The notes beneath the pieces are model-generated. The model made no database searches. It was not told the DNA's origin and was given only the letters and a program-made list of their open reading frames with translations. The position numbers were made by a program, and so were the translations under genes. Shown piece by piece: positions 37,200 to 45,082 of a stretch of 64,000 bases of DNA (positions are counted from its first letter, which is position 1; the number at the start of each line of letters is the position of its first letter). The DNA lies in contig JAWKQR010000034.1 of NCBI GenBank assembly GCA_041390025.1, positions 1-64,000 on the forward strand, read 5' to 3'. This stretch comes from JBFFMO01 sp041390025 (lineage in GTDB: Bacteria; Myxococcota_A; Bradymonadia; Bradymonadales; Bradymonadaceae).

Positions 37200-39314
37200 T
37201 CAGGGGTTCTTGGTTCGGTTGAGGAACGTCGAGTAACTGACCGAAACGTCGTCTCCGTAGCGTCCCATGGTCGGGTCGGCCGGTTCAGGCCGGTATGAGC
37301 CGAAGAACGCGATGGAGTTGGTGCTCGCGAAGTAGTCAAACCCATTCTCGCGGCTGCGAGGGACCCATTCGGCGTTCTTGTAGACACGCAGCGTGCTTGA
37401 GATCGGCACTTCTGGGAGTTGGTAGTTCGAGGCCAAACCTGTGGCGGCGTAGATGATGTCCTGGATCGTTTCGGAGATATCTTGAGCGAGCAAGTCGGCG
37501 AATCCGCCGCCGGACGCGATCGCAACTTGCCGATACGCTTCACCGTCGCTGCTTGGGAACGAGGACGTGCCCACGATCGAGAACGCGATGGTGTTGGCCT
37601 CAAAGAACTGCTTGAAACCCGCCAACGCTTGCTGGCCGGCCGAGGTCGAGAGCGGCGAGTTTTGAATCGTCTGGTCCTCTTCGTCGCTCATGAAGATGGT
37701 GATGAGCTGTGCGTCAGGACGAATACGAACCACCTGAGGGGCCGCTGACGAGCGCATCCACTGGATGCCTTCCTGTGCGGACGAGAGTCCCCATTCCGAG
37801 CCGCCCGCGGTCGGTCCGCAACCCACACAATCTTCGACGTAGACGTCGATTTCGTTGATGAAAGTTACGCGGTCGGTATGCCACCCTGGCGGTGAGCGCA
37901 ATCGACCGTCGATCTGCTCGTCCATGTTGGTCACGCCAATGCGATAATCCAGCGCGGTGTTTTCGAGCTCATTGAAGAACAGGTTTGCGACATTCTTGAC
38001 TCGCACGTAGTCGTCAAACATCGAGCCCGACTGGTCGAGCACCCAGTAGAAGTCGGCTTCGGGGTTGCCCTCGCCGGCGCGAAACGCGTTGCAGCGGGCG
38101 CGAGTGGTGTCTTGGGCACGCGAGACGTTGGTGGTGTTTGTGAGGTCGTCCATGCGGAACTTGACCTTCTCGCGCGTGTCGTACTTGTCCGCAGGTGCGA
38201 CGGCCGCTGCGATCAGGATCCGGTCGCCGTTGACGGCGTCTTTTCGGTACGTCACCGAGATAAACACCCGGAAGCGGTTGTAGGTGTTTCCAGCGGCGAC
38301 GGGCAGCCCCGTGATGTCCGCGGAGGCAACGCCCGAGAGCTTGAGGAGAAGGTTGTCGCGCACGGCGCGTGCGGACTGCTGCGTCGAGGTTTGGATAAGA
38401 AACTTCGACACGGCTGCCGTGAAGTAATCGTGGGTTGGGAAATCCGCGCCCGTGTTGTCTTGGTTGATGGTTCCCACCTGCGCAACACGTGAGCGCAGCG
38501 AGGCGAGGACGTCTTGCGCGTTCTGTTGCCCGGCGGCGGGGGCGCGCGAGAAGAGCAATGCGGTGACTTCGTTTGCGGGGTCGTCAAAGACCGAGCCCGC
38601 ATATTTGTTGGCCGAAGTCGCTGTGGCGATGGTCAGCTCGACATGGTTCGAGAAGGCTGGGGGCAACCCGATAATCCAATCGCCTGAGGGGCTTGTGTAG
38701 TAGTCGATCGGCTCGCCCTCGGGATTGTCACAGGCCGAGACAATCCAGCGGTCGCCGTCCAAAATGTTGTCGTTGAGCGTGGAGGGGTTGGTTGGATTGA
38801 ATCCAAACACGGTCTCGAGGTAGTCGCTGAGGCCGTCGGCATCGCTGTCGGTGAGCAGCGGGTCGGTGCCGGCCTGGAGTTCGTCGAGATCGCTCAGGCC
38901 ATCACTGTCCGTGTCGTTGTCGCACGCGTTGGTGCCGAGCTGTTGAACCTCCTCGCAGTTTGAGAGGCCATCGTAGTCGCAGTCGACTTCGCACCACCGT
39001 GGGCCGGCGTAGTTGCAGTCGGCCAAACAGACCTGAAGCGGGTCGATCGGGGGCGGCTCCATGTCCGGCGCGTCCATGTCAGGGGTCGTCATGTCCACGG
39101 GGTCCGCGTCGGGCTGTGCCATGTCCTGACCGGCATCGGGTGTCACCGAGACGTCTTGCGTCGCGTCCGCCCCGGCATCGTCGACCGATGTGTCGCTCGC
39201 GGTGTCCGTAGTGGACGTGTCTGCTGCACCGGCATCGATTATCGGTGTCTGTGTGTCGTCACTGCACGCCGCGGCGAGCCCTAACACCAAACACACAATA
39301 ACTTTCTTGAACAT
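37200..39314 (-). CDS. Large lipoprotein with Asp-rich repeats and VWA domain
   Basis: 704 residues. Lipobox LAAAC at residues 13-17; an Asp/Thr/Pro-rich disordered linker to about residue 90 (many DTS, DAG, PDM units); a Cys-containing DYDGLSNCEE / DTDSDGLSDLDELQ / DSDADGLSDYLE calcium-repeat region. A von Willebrand A domain begins near residue 420 with the MIDAS motif DQSGSM and continues through DEEDQTIQNSPLS. The VWA fold binds metal and ligands, so a surface adhesion or sensing role is likely. Predicted on the outer membrane. Confidence 0.85.
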   Translation of the reverse strand: MFKKVIVCLVLGLAAACSDDTQTPIIDAGAADTSTTDTASDTSVDDAGADATQDVSVTPDAGQDMAQPDADPVDMTTPDMDAPDMEPPPIDPLQVCLADCNYAGPRWCEVDCDYDGLSNCEEVQQLGTNACDNDTDSDGLSDLDELQAGTDPLLTDSDADGLSDYLETVFGFNPTNPSTLNDNILDGDRWIVSACDNPEGEPIDYYTSPSGDWIIGLPPAFSNHVELTIATATSANKYAGSVFDDPANEVTALLFSRAPAAGQQNAQDVLASLRSRVAQVGTINQDNTGADFPTHDYFTAAVSKFLIQTSTQQSARAVRDNLLLKLSGVASADITGLPVAAGNTYNRFRVFISVTYRKDAVNGDRILIAAAVAPADKYDTREKVKFRMDDLTNTTNVSRAQDTTRARCNAFRAGEGNPEADFYWVLDQSGSMFDDYVRVKNVANLFFNELENTALDYRIGVTNMDEQIDGRLRSPPGWHTDRVTFINEIDVYVEDCVGCGPTAGGSEWGLSSAQEGIQWMRSSAAPQVVRIRPDAQLITIFMSDEEDQTIQNSPLSTSAGQQALAGFKQFFEANTIAFSIVGTSSFPSSDGEAYRQVAIASGGGFADLLAQDISETIQDIIYAATGLASNYQLPEVPISSTLRVYKNAEWVPRSRENGFDYFASTNSIAFFGSYRPEPADPTMGRYGDDVSVSYSTFLNRTKNP

Positions 39315-39402
39315 ACGGTCCCCTTTTTAAGTTTCGCGCTGATGGTAACGAAGTTGGGATCGAAAATCCCGCACTACCTTCGCGCAGATTCTGCGCAATT
39401 CG

Positions 39403-40872
39403 CTACGAGCGCTCAAAAGCTGTGGCGGGCAGCTGCGCTGTTGCAGCCAAGAGGCCCGGCACGGCGTACACAAACTCTCCGTCGCGAATGCACGCGACCA
39501 TGGCCTCGTCGACGTAGCGGTCTCGGAGCCATGTTGCGTTGAGCTTCCTTGAACCGTAGGCGTCGTCACCCACAACAGGGTGCTTCCACGCACGCAGACG
39601 CTGACACACGGTGTCCGCGTCGATGGGCTCTTTGCACACCAATCGGATGACGCTGACCCCGCCAAGGGTTCGGATTCGCCTAGCCATGATGTCACCGCCC
39701 GGTCCGTTAGGCAGCGCGCCATGGGGCACGACACCGTCCACGATGGCGACCCAAGTGGAGTCTTCGTCGGCCGCACGTTTTGGGGCTTGGCGTGCGGGCC
39801 CCGGCACAAACCTGGCGACCAGCTCGACGTGATTGGTGCGAGGCATCAGCTCAAACGCGTGCAGGTCCTCGCATGCCCAACCAAGGCGCGCGAGGCGTTC
39901 GGCATCGCGATAAAACGAAATCGGACTGCACGACACGTACAGGATTTGTTTGGCTTGTTGTGTCCCGATGCGCTCCAAAAACGCCTTTTGGAGTCCGGCT
40001 CTTGCGGGGTTGACGATGATCGTCGCACCGGCAAATGGCGGTTGCCACGCGCTGCTGTCGGCGTCGTCCACGCACTCAAATTGCGCCTCACGCCCATTGG
40101 CTTTTGCGTTTCGGTCTGCGTAGTCCACGCTCACGGCCACGTTGTCCATGCCGTAGACCGGACCTGTTCCCAGCGCCAGCCCGTGTACCCCGACGCCGCT
40201 GTAACAATCGATGATGGGTTCGTCGCCGATCCATGACGCCATGCGTTCGTGCATCGCGCCGAGCATCTCGGTGTTGACCTGGAAAAAGGCCGTCGGAGGG
40301 GCCTCAAACGACTTCCCCGCGAGCTCGAACGTGACGGCCTCGGGCCCACAGACCAAGACCTGCGTGCCCGAGAGCACGCCGTGTTTGGCCCCAACGTTTA
40401 TCTGCACGCCGAGGTCGGGGTGTCGCGCGTGCAGGCGCTGCACAAAGTCCGCGGTGGCTCCCTCGTCGAGGGCCTGACTGACCGCAAACGTGATGATCGT
40501 GTTCTTGCCGGCGCGCACGTCGATGAAACGGGCGGCTTTCACCACGGTATGGGTGGAGAACGCGCGTACGGTGTCCAGCACGGACTCGATGCGCGGGTCG
40601 TGCACGAGGCACGCGTCGACGCCGACGTAGTCTCGGCTGCCGGCCCCGAAGTAACCCAGCGGCTTGGCCTCTTGAGGTCGAACGACCATGCGGGCTCGGT
40701 TTCGATAACCAAGGTCATGATCTGCCATGCCGAGGTCGGATGGCGTACGCAGGTCAAACTGTTGGGCGAGTCGCACAAGCGATTCAAGAAGTTCGTTCGC
40801 GCGTTGAGCTTGGGTCTGCTCAAAGCGTGGACAACCGTCACAGGCAGGACGGTGGGGGCATTCAATGGTCAT
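39403..40872 (-). CDS. TrmA/RlmC/RlmD-family RNA m5U methyltransferase with an RluA-like C-terminal extension
   Basis: 489 residues from ATG 40872. The N-terminal CPHRPACDGCPRF supplies three of the usual iron-sulfur Cys. The catalytic region has IIDCYSGVGVHGLALG (SAM motif I), VNPARAGLQ (family DPPRxG), YVSCSPISFYRD with the nucleophilic Cys, and FELMPRTNHVELVARF. It should methylate a uridine in rRNA or tRNA. After residue 370 about 110 extra residues follow that read like the C-terminal part of an RluA-type pseudouridine synthase (RLRAWKHPVVGDDAYG). The gene overlaps the PEGA lipoprotein stop by one base. Confidence 0.85.
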   Translation of the reverse strand: MTIECPHRPACDGCPRFEQTQAQRANELLESLVRLAQQFDLRTPSDLGMADHDLGYRNRARMVVRPQEAKPLGYFGAGSRDYVGVDACLVHDPRIESVLDTVRAFSTHTVVKAARFIDVRAGKNTIITFAVSQALDEGATADFVQRLHARHPDLGVQINVGAKHGVLSGTQVLVCGPEAVTFELAGKSFEAPPTAFFQVNTEMLGAMHERMASWIGDEPIIDCYSGVGVHGLALGTGPVYGMDNVAVSVDYADRNAKANGREAQFECVDDADSSAWQPPFAGATIIVNPARAGLQKAFLERIGTQQAKQILYVSCSPISFYRDAERLARLGWACEDLHAFELMPRTNHVELVARFVPGPARQAPKRAADEDSTWVAIVDGVVPHGALPNGPGGDIMARRIRTLGGVSVIRLVCKEPIDADTVCQRLRAWKHPVVGDDAYGSRKLNATWLRDRYVDEAMVACIRDGEFVYAVPGLLAATAQLPATAFERS

Positions 40873-41285
40873 TATGGATTCTGGCTCAGCCCGGAAAATT
40901 CGATGTTCGCGTTGGGCGTCAACATCTGGGAAGTAACCGTGTCCTCGGGCACAAGGTCCACGTTGACCTCGTTGGTCACATACTCGGTGGTCATGGCGAG
41001 CGGCCACAACGCGGTCAAACTGCAGATGCACAGAAGCGCAGACCTGAGGTTATAGGTCTTGCCCTCGAGGCGAACCACCTGAGGTTTGTAACCGTCTTTT
41101 TCGATGGTCAATGTGTGCGCCGTCCACAGGTAAACTTGTTCTTCGACCTGCAGCGGGGTTTCCCCAAGGATTTTGCGTTCGTCCATGGTCACCCGAGCCT
41201 TGGCGGGCGTGGAATACACCGACGCCGTGGACAGACATCCGGACGTGAGCAACGCAAGCCCCAACACGGCGCACCATTTCGTCAT
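40872..41285 (-). CDS. PEGA-domain lipoprotein
   Basis: 137 residues: lipobox LTSGC at residues 13-17, then a PEGA-like beta domain (ASVYSTPAKARVTMDERKILGETPLQVEEQVYLWTAHTLTIEKDGYKPQVVRLEGKTYNLRSALL). A hydrophobic segment LCICSLTALWPLAMTTEYV sits in the C-terminal half. PEGA modules often sit in surface or cell-wall proteins. Its ATG overlaps the clpX stop (ATGA) and its stop overlaps the methyltransferase start, so three unrelated products share one coupled messenger. Confidence 0.78.
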   Translation of the reverse strand: MTKWCAVLGLALLTSGCLSTASVYSTPAKARVTMDERKILGETPLQVEEQVYLWTAHTLTIEKDGYKPQVVRLEGKTYNLRSALLCICSLTALWPLAMTTEYVTNEVNVDLVPEDTVTSQMLTPNANIEFSGLSQNP

Positions 41286-42547
41286 GCCGACTGCTTTTCG
41301 TAGACGAGCATTGGCTTTTCTTTCTTAAGGACCACATCTTCGGTCACCACACATTCACGGACGTTTTCCAGGCTTGGAATCTCGTACATGATGTCGAGCA
41401 TGACCTCTTCGATGATGGCGCGCAGGCCGCGGGCGCCTGTCTTTCGTTTGATGGCTTCCCGCACGATGGCGAGCATCGCCTCTTGGTTGACGCGCAGCTT
41501 GACGCCCTCAAGTTCGAACAGCTTTTGGTACTGTTTGATGAGGCTGTTCTTGGGCTGCCACAAGATGTTGACGAGCTTGTCTTCGTCGAGCTCGTCAAAC
41601 GTCACGATGACGGGGAACCGGCCGACAAATTCGGGGATGAGCCCAAACTTCGTGAGGTCTGAGGGCTTGACGTGGTGAAGGATGGAGTTGTCGTTTTCCT
41701 TCTTCACCTGCACGTCGGCGCCAAATCCCATGCGGGTCTCGCCGATTCGGCGACCGATAATGTTGGTCAACCCTTGGAAGGATCCACAGCAGATGAAGAG
41801 GATGTTGGTGGTATCGACCTGAATGAACTCTTGCTGTGGTCGATTGCGAGAGCCTTCCGGCGTGATCATGACCTTGCTGGACTCAACCATTTTAAGGAGC
41901 GCTTGCTGCACGCCTTCCCCGCCGACGTCGCGGGTGGAGGACGGGCCATCACCCTTCTTGGCGAGTTTGTCGATCTCGTCGACGCACACGATGCCTCGGC
42001 TGGCGCGTTCGACGTCACGGTCGGCGGCGAGCCACAAATTCTTGACGACATTTTCGACGTCTTCACCGACGTAACCGGCTTCGGTCAGCGATGTTGCATC
42101 GGCGATGGTGAACGGCACATCGAGCATCTTGGCGAGCGTCTGAGCCATCAAAGTCTTGCCGCTGCCGGTTGGACCGATGAGCAGGATGTTGCCCTTGGTC
42201 AGCTCAACGTCGTCCTCTTCGTGAACGTCTTCGGGCTCGACCTCGATCTCGTCGGCCTTGATGCGCTTGTAGTGGTTGTACACGGCGACGGCCAATGCGC
42301 GTTTCGCACGGTTTTGGCCCACGATATGCTCGTCCAAGAAAGCCTTGATGCGCTTGGGACGCATGTCGTCGATGCCGTGGGTGCGCTCGGGTTCGCGCTG
42401 CCGATCTTCTTCGATGATCTCGCGGCACAGCGAAACGCATTCGTCACAGATGTGAACCTTTGGGCCGGCGATGAGCTTGCGTACATCGCGGGCTTCCTTG
42501 CCACAAAAAGAGCAGCGTACTTTGCTGTTGGGATCCATCGTTTTCAT
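41282..42547 (-). CDS. clpX: ATP-dependent protease ATPase subunit ClpX
   Basis: 421 residues, the standard ClpX length. N-terminal zinc-binding domain (CSFCGKEARDVRKLIAGPKVHICDEC); Walker A GPTGSGKT near residue 126; pore loop GYVG; Walker B IVCVDEIDKLAKK; sensor and C-terminal small domain with GARGLRAIIEEVMLDIMYEIPS. It unfolds substrates and feeds them to ClpP, which is not encoded in the window. The ClpP-docking loop reads RMGFGADV instead of the usual IGF tripeptide. ATG 42547 or the ATG three codons in (MDPNSK) could start it. Confidence 0.97.
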   Translation of the reverse strand: MKTMDPNSKVRCSFCGKEARDVRKLIAGPKVHICDECVSLCREIIEEDRQREPERTHGIDDMRPKRIKAFLDEHIVGQNRAKRALAVAVYNHYKRIKADEIEVEPEDVHEEDDVELTKGNILLIGPTGSGKTLMAQTLAKMLDVPFTIADATSLTEAGYVGEDVENVVKNLWLAADRDVERASRGIVCVDEIDKLAKKGDGPSSTRDVGGEGVQQALLKMVESSKVMITPEGSRNRPQQEFIQVDTTNILFICCGSFQGLTNIIGRRIGETRMGFGADVQVKKENDNSILHHVKPSDLTKFGLIPEFVGRFPVIVTFDELDEDKLVNILWQPKNSLIKQYQKLFELEGVKLRVNQEAMLAIVREAIKRKTGARGLRAIIEEVMLDIMYEIPSLENVRECVVTEDVVLKKEKPMLVYEKQSA

Positions 42548-42588
42548 TGCACTACCAGGTCAAGGGTCGGTCAGACGCGCGTCTGCCT

Positions 42589-42989
42589 TCACATATCATC
42601 GAACAGGCCGGGTCGGAAATTCCTGCGACGTTGCTCTTCTTCACGATCCTGTTGGGCTTCCAAGCAGACGCGGGCCACAGGATTGGCACGCAAACGCTTC
42701 TCTTCAATTCCTCGCCGGTGTCTTCGCAGATGCCGTACGTGCCATCTTCGAGGCGAGCCAAGGCCGCGTCAACCTCGCGCAGAGCCAGAAGTTCGCGTTC
42801 CTTGGCTTTTACGTGGCTGCTGGTTTCCTGCTCAAGCATGGTGGTGTCGAGTGAGTCGTGCACCCCATCATCGCTGTCGCGGATGTTCAGAATTTCGTCG
42901 TGCGTCTTGAGCTGGCGTTTGGCCAGCTCAAGACGACGTGAAACGAGCAAGGCTCTCATCTCTTCGAGAAACTCTGGTGAGAACGGCAT
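42589..42989 (-). CDS. DksA/TraR-family zinc-finger protein, one frameshift
   Basis: Starts MPFSPEFLEEMRALLVSRRLELAK, followed by a coiled-coil pair and the DksA-type block ELLALREVDAALARLEDGTYGICEDTGEE. As read the frame then breaks. Adding one base to the short A-run (plus-strand TTC AATTC near 42705-42708) restores EKRLRANPVARVCLEAQQ, then DREEEQRRRNFRPG, and a stop at 42589-42591, about 133 residues. Only two of the usual zinc Cys remain (GIC.., VCLEAQ), as in low-Cys DksA-like proteins. It likely binds RNA polymerase's secondary channel. The open frame upstream of 42989 is a shadow of the repeat in the next gene. Confidence 0.85.
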
Positions 42990-43003
42990 GCGTGGTCCGT
43001 GGG

Positions 43004-43762
43004 CTAGCGACGTCGACGAAGTCCGACGAGCGCGAGCAGTGCGAGCCACATGGTTGGCATGCCGCCAACCGCTGAGCAACCGTCGTCCGACGAGCCGGTG
43101 TCGTCCGTGTCGGGACCTGGCCCGTTGTCGGTGGCATTGTTCGTCGAATTGTTCGTCGCGTTGTTCGTCGAATTGTTCGTCGCGTTGTTCGTCGAATTGT
43201 TCGTCGAATTGTTCGTCGCGTTGTTGGTCGAATTGTTCGTGGCGTTGTTCGTCGCGTTGTTCGTCGCGTTGTTTGTACCCATCGCAGGCCCGCACGCATC
43301 GTAGTTCAACGCACACGCCGCGTCACACGACACGGTGCCTTCGGTTTCACCAACATCCGCGCAGGTTGCGCCCATCGCATCGCCATCGCACTCTTCGGGG
43401 CCGTTCAAGATGCCGTCGCCGCACAGTGTGCTCGCCATGTCACCGGGGTTCGATGTTGTTCCCGCGGGGTTGGCATCGCCGATCGACCAATTGCCGTCGG
43501 GGTCACCGAGTTCAAGCCCGTTGGAGTAGCCATCGCCGTCGCTGTCGAGGTTGAAGACCTTGCTCCAATCCGCGTTCTGACCGTTCAGGTTGCTTTCGAT
43601 GGCTGAACCGAACGCATTACGCGGGCCTCCGCCACCTGGCGAGGCGTGACAGGTCCCGCAGCTTCCGTTTGGAATCTGAGAAACTCGGAACGAGCGTGCG
43701 TCGGCGTCGGTTGCAAAGGCGAGCAGAGCAACCGCGACGGTAGGGGCAAGAAACTTCATCAA
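43004..43762 (-). CDS. Secreted CxxCH protein with NNAT/NNST repeat linker and MYXO-CTERM-like tail
   Basis: 252 residues. Signal peptide (APTVAVALLAFATDADA); conserved RSFRVSQIPNGSCGTCH with a c-type heme-like CxxCH; PRNAFGSAIESNL; a calcium-type loop DSDGDGYSNGLELGDPDG; and CGDGILNGPEECDGDAMGATC, a Cys module. Then 12 tandem NNAT/NNST units, and at the end GCSAVGG, a hydrophobic helix LALLALVG and LRRRR, resembling a MYXO-CTERM sorting tag. Probably surface displayed. Paralogue of the adjacent gene at 43803-44537, so a local duplication. Confidence 0.82.
   Translation of the reverse strand: MMKFLAPTVAVALLAFATDADARSFRVSQIPNGSCGTCHASPGGGGPRNAFGSAIESNLNGQNADWSKVFNLDSDGDGYSNGLELGDPDGNWSIGDANPAGTTSNPGDMASTLCGDGILNGPEECDGDAMGATCADVGETEGTVSCDAACALNYDACGPAMGTNNATNNATNNATNNSTNNATNNSTNNSTNNATNNSTNNATNNSTNNATDNGPGPDTDDTGSSDDGCSAVGGMPTMWLALLALVGLRRRR
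43131..43277 (-). repeat. 12-bp minisatellite encoding NNAT/NNST units
   Basis: About 12 copies of a 12-bp unit (on the coding strand AACAACGCGACG or AACAATTCGACG) inside the CxxCH protein gene. Two unit types alternate irregularly, and both keep the reading frame. Such arrays readily change copy number by slippage, altering linker length without frameshift. Confidence 0.9.
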
Positions 43763-43802
43763 TCATCTCCTCATGGATGTCAGCAAGATTACTAGCCGCT
43801 GA

Positions 43803-44537
43803 TTATCGGCGGCGAATGCCCCAAAGTGCAAGAAACGAAAACAAAAACGGCGAAGCGAGCCCGGGCTCTGTGCATCCGCTATCGTCTGTTCCTTGGTCGA
43901 GGATAACGACCACTCCAGAATCCGGGGGTTGGTTGGTCTGCCCATCCGTGTTTGAAGGCTCAGCCGTGGTCGAATTGTTTGTGGAAGTGGTTTGCCCGTT
44001 GTTCGTCTGATTGTTCGTTTGATTGGTCGTCTGATTGTTCGTCTGATTGTTGGCAGGTGCAGCGCCGCATCCCGAGAAGTCGAGCTTGCACAACGCCGTG
44101 CATATCACGGTTCCCGGCTGATCCGCGGGGCAGACCGCGCCCATGGCGTCGCCATCGCACTCTTCGGGCCCGTTCAAGATTCCATCGCCACACAGGGTGC
44201 TCGACGCCACCCCTGGGTTGGAGACCATGCCTGGCGGCGACGCTTGCCCGGTGGTCCAGAAGCCTTCGGGGTCACCGAGCTCCAGACCGTTGGAGTATCC
44301 GTCGCCGTCGCTGTCAGCGGCGTAGTCCGCGAGCCAGTTGACGTTGCTTCCTAGCAGCGTCGCCCCAACTTTGCGGCCAAACGCATTTTCACCCCGGCCG
44401 GATTGGCTGTTGTGGCATGTAAGGCAACTAAACGTTGCCCCGTTTGGAATCTGATTTACACGAAAACTTCTCGCGGTGGCGGCAGATGTCGTCAGAAGCG
44501 AGCCCAAAAGAACTACAAAGGGCACTGCACGATTCAT
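43803..44537 (-). CDS. Paralogous secreted CxxCH protein with NQTN linker and MYXO-CTERM-like tail
   Basis: 244 residues with the same plan as its neighbour: signal peptide ending TSAATA, RSFRVNQIPNGATFSCLTCH, ENAFGRKVGATLLG, DSDGDGYSNGLELGDPEG, CGDGILNGPEECDGDAMGAVC. The linker differs, being built of NNQT units (NNQTNNQTTNQTNNQTNNGQT) plus a Thr/Ser/Asn/Pro tail. The end GCTEPG, then LFSFLALWGIRRR, resembles a MYXO-CTERM tag. Heme binding through CLTCH is possible but no distal ligand can be assigned. Confidence 0.82.
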   Translation of the reverse strand: MNRAVPFVVLLGSLLTTSAATARSFRVNQIPNGATFSCLTCHNSQSGRGENAFGRKVGATLLGSNVNWLADYAADSDGDGYSNGLELGDPEGFWTTGQASPPGMVSNPGVASSTLCGDGILNGPEECDGDAMGAVCPADQPGTVICTALCKLDFSGCGAAPANNQTNNQTTNQTNNQTNNGQTTSTNNSTTAEPSNTDGQTNQPPDSGVVVILDQGTDDSGCTEPGLASPFLFSFLALWGIRRR

Positions 44538-44542
44538 TTTTC

Positions 44543-45082
44543 CTACTTTCCACTGAAGAACAGCCAGTAAATGGCGACTGCCGGGATGGCAGCGAGGCAG
44601 AATAGAACAATTGTAAGAAAGAAAACAATTGTGATGCCCACAAGCACGTTCGGCTTGGTCTTCTGCAGCGCGGAGGGTGGCACAACGATGATTTCCGGCT
44701 GAGAAACGTGCGGAATGACCTCGAAGTGTTCAAAGACGAGGTCGACGTTCTTTCGGTTGGCCTTGATCGCCACATCCGCGAGGTCGCCGACAACCGGCAC
44801 GTAGCCAACGAGGACGTCAACAGTGAGGTTCCACGCCATCTTGAGCAGCACCGGCACAGGCGCTCCAAGGCGCATTGCCTCCCACAGGATGTAGATGGAC
44901 ACGAGCCACGTTACCCAGTCGCCGCCGCCAGGGATGGCGCCGATGAGCGGGTCAAGACCGATGCGAACTTTGACGATGGGCAGTTCGAACTGGTCGTCCA
45001 TGAGCCGTGCTAGGCTTCTGAGCCGACCCAGCGAGCGCTCAAGCGAGGTCACCTCGCGCGTTTGCAGGGCATTCTTGGTCAT
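44543..45082 (-). CDS. DUF4112 family membrane protein
   Basis: 179 residues. The central stretch VRIGLDPLIGAIPGGGDWVTWLVSIYILWEAMRLG..VLLKMAWNLTVDVLVGYVPVVGDLADVAIKANRKNVDL is the DUF4112 signature as I know it, with repeated P-G-x-GD-type turns. A C-terminal membrane helix pair follows (VLVGITIVFFLTIVLFCLAAIPAVAIYWLFF). No function is established for the family. Its ATG follows the stop of the solute-binding protein gene directly (TAG then ATG), so the pair is co-translated. Confidence 0.85.
   Translation of the reverse strand: MTKNALQTREVTSLERSLGRLRSLARLMDDQFELPIVKVRIGLDPLIGAIPGGGDWVTWLVSIYILWEAMRLGAPVPVLLKMAWNLTVDVLVGYVPVVGDLADVAIKANRKNVDLVFEHFEVIPHVSQPEIIVVPPSALQKTKPNVLVGITIVFFLTIVLFCLAAIPAVAIYWLFFSGK

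Noticed and set aside
43131..43277. CRISPR-like direct repeats
   Set aside because: The unit is only 12 bp with no unique spacers, it keeps reading frame, and it encodes a linker inside a secreted protein.
42552..43316. Longer 254-residue frame around the DksA-like gene
   Set aside because: Residues before ATG 42989 are an off-frame reading of the NNAT/NNST minisatellite (RTTRRT, DEQR patterns), and the C-terminal part is out of frame.
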